DNA from: Nitrospirota bacterium
Lineage (GTDB): Bacteria; Nitrospirota; Thermodesulfovibrionia; Thermodesulfovibrionales; UBA6898
Length of the DNA: 39,937 nt
Reading direction: 5' to 3'
Assembly (NCBI GenBank): GCA_016217675.1
Contig: JACRHC010000055.1
Location: 1 to 39,937 of the forward strand
In this document: piece by piece, positions 39,905-39,937 of the stretch
How the letters are laid out: each line of letters opens with the position of its first letter
Numbering within the stretch: position 1 is the stretch's first letter
Position numbers and translations under genes: made by a program
The notes under the pieces: model-generated
What the model was told of the DNA's origin: nothing
Seen by the model: the letters and a program-made list of their open reading frames with translations, nothing else
Database searches by the model: none

Positions 39905-39937
39905 GATGAAGTTTCCCGGAAATCACCTAAAAAAAAC

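Overview
The window reads as chromosomal DNA of an anaerobic, sulfur-metabolising bacterium. The best guess is Nitrospirota (Thermodesulfovibrionia-like) or a neighbouring sulfate-reducer lineage. This rests on a dsrC/dsrMKJOP cluster carrying an RsbRD_N-type gene just before dsrM, a complete-looking oxygen-independent (early cobalt insertion) B12 pathway, and an oxygen-independent route to the B12 lower ligand. The taxonomy is inference; no rRNA gene or dsrAB is present to settle it.

Left edge (1-2.7 kb): the 3' end of a CopG/BrnA-like antitoxin gene, an AT-rich unknown membrane protein, a strong bidirectional terminator, and a minus-strand operon of three tiny genes (YgaP-like membrane protein, small zinc-type protein, exported 12-cysteine protein made of two copies of a metal-binding repeat).

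Sulfur block (2.7-13.4 kb, plus strand): dsrN-like siroheme amidase, a HEAT-like helical protein and a small zinc-ribbon protein; then dsrC with its own terminator; then the RsbRD_N protein and dsrM-K-J-O-P, the membrane complex linking quinone and periplasmic electron transfer to the DsrC trisulfide; then a 2[4Fe-4S] ferredoxin; then, behind a recognisable promoter, DsrH-, DsrE- and DsrF-like sulfur carriers and a TusA. The block ends in a terminator.

Cobalamin block (13.4-39.9 kb, all minus strand). Reading in the direction of transcription: a fused O-methyltransferase/DUF2284 protein, two B12-dependent-type radical SAM proteins, a cobalamin riboswitch with a downstream intrinsic terminator, a ThiC paralogue best read as 5-hydroxybenzimidazole synthase (BzaF), then cobU, cobT, cobS, cobC, cobQ/cbiP, cbiB, cobD, cbiA and a cbiX-cbiC fusion. 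A second cobalamin riboswitch follows, then an outer-membrane barrel gene, the cobalt transporter cbiM / small CbiN-like gene / cbiQ / cbiO, cobO, cbiD, cbiE-T, cbiL, cbiF, a cbiG-cbiH fusion and an uncharacterised class I glutamine-amidotransferase-like protein. Together these cover cobalt uptake, ring synthesis, adenosylation, aminopropanol arm, lower ligand synthesis and nucleotide loop assembly; only precorrin-6A reductase (cbiJ) and uroporphyrinogen/sirohydrochlorin synthesis are not seen.

Most unusual: about fifteen short dispersed repeats from several families lie in frame inside otherwise intact cobalamin genes and dsrN, and the 5-hydroxybenzimidazole O-methyltransferase candidate carries a fused cysteine-rich metal-binding domain.
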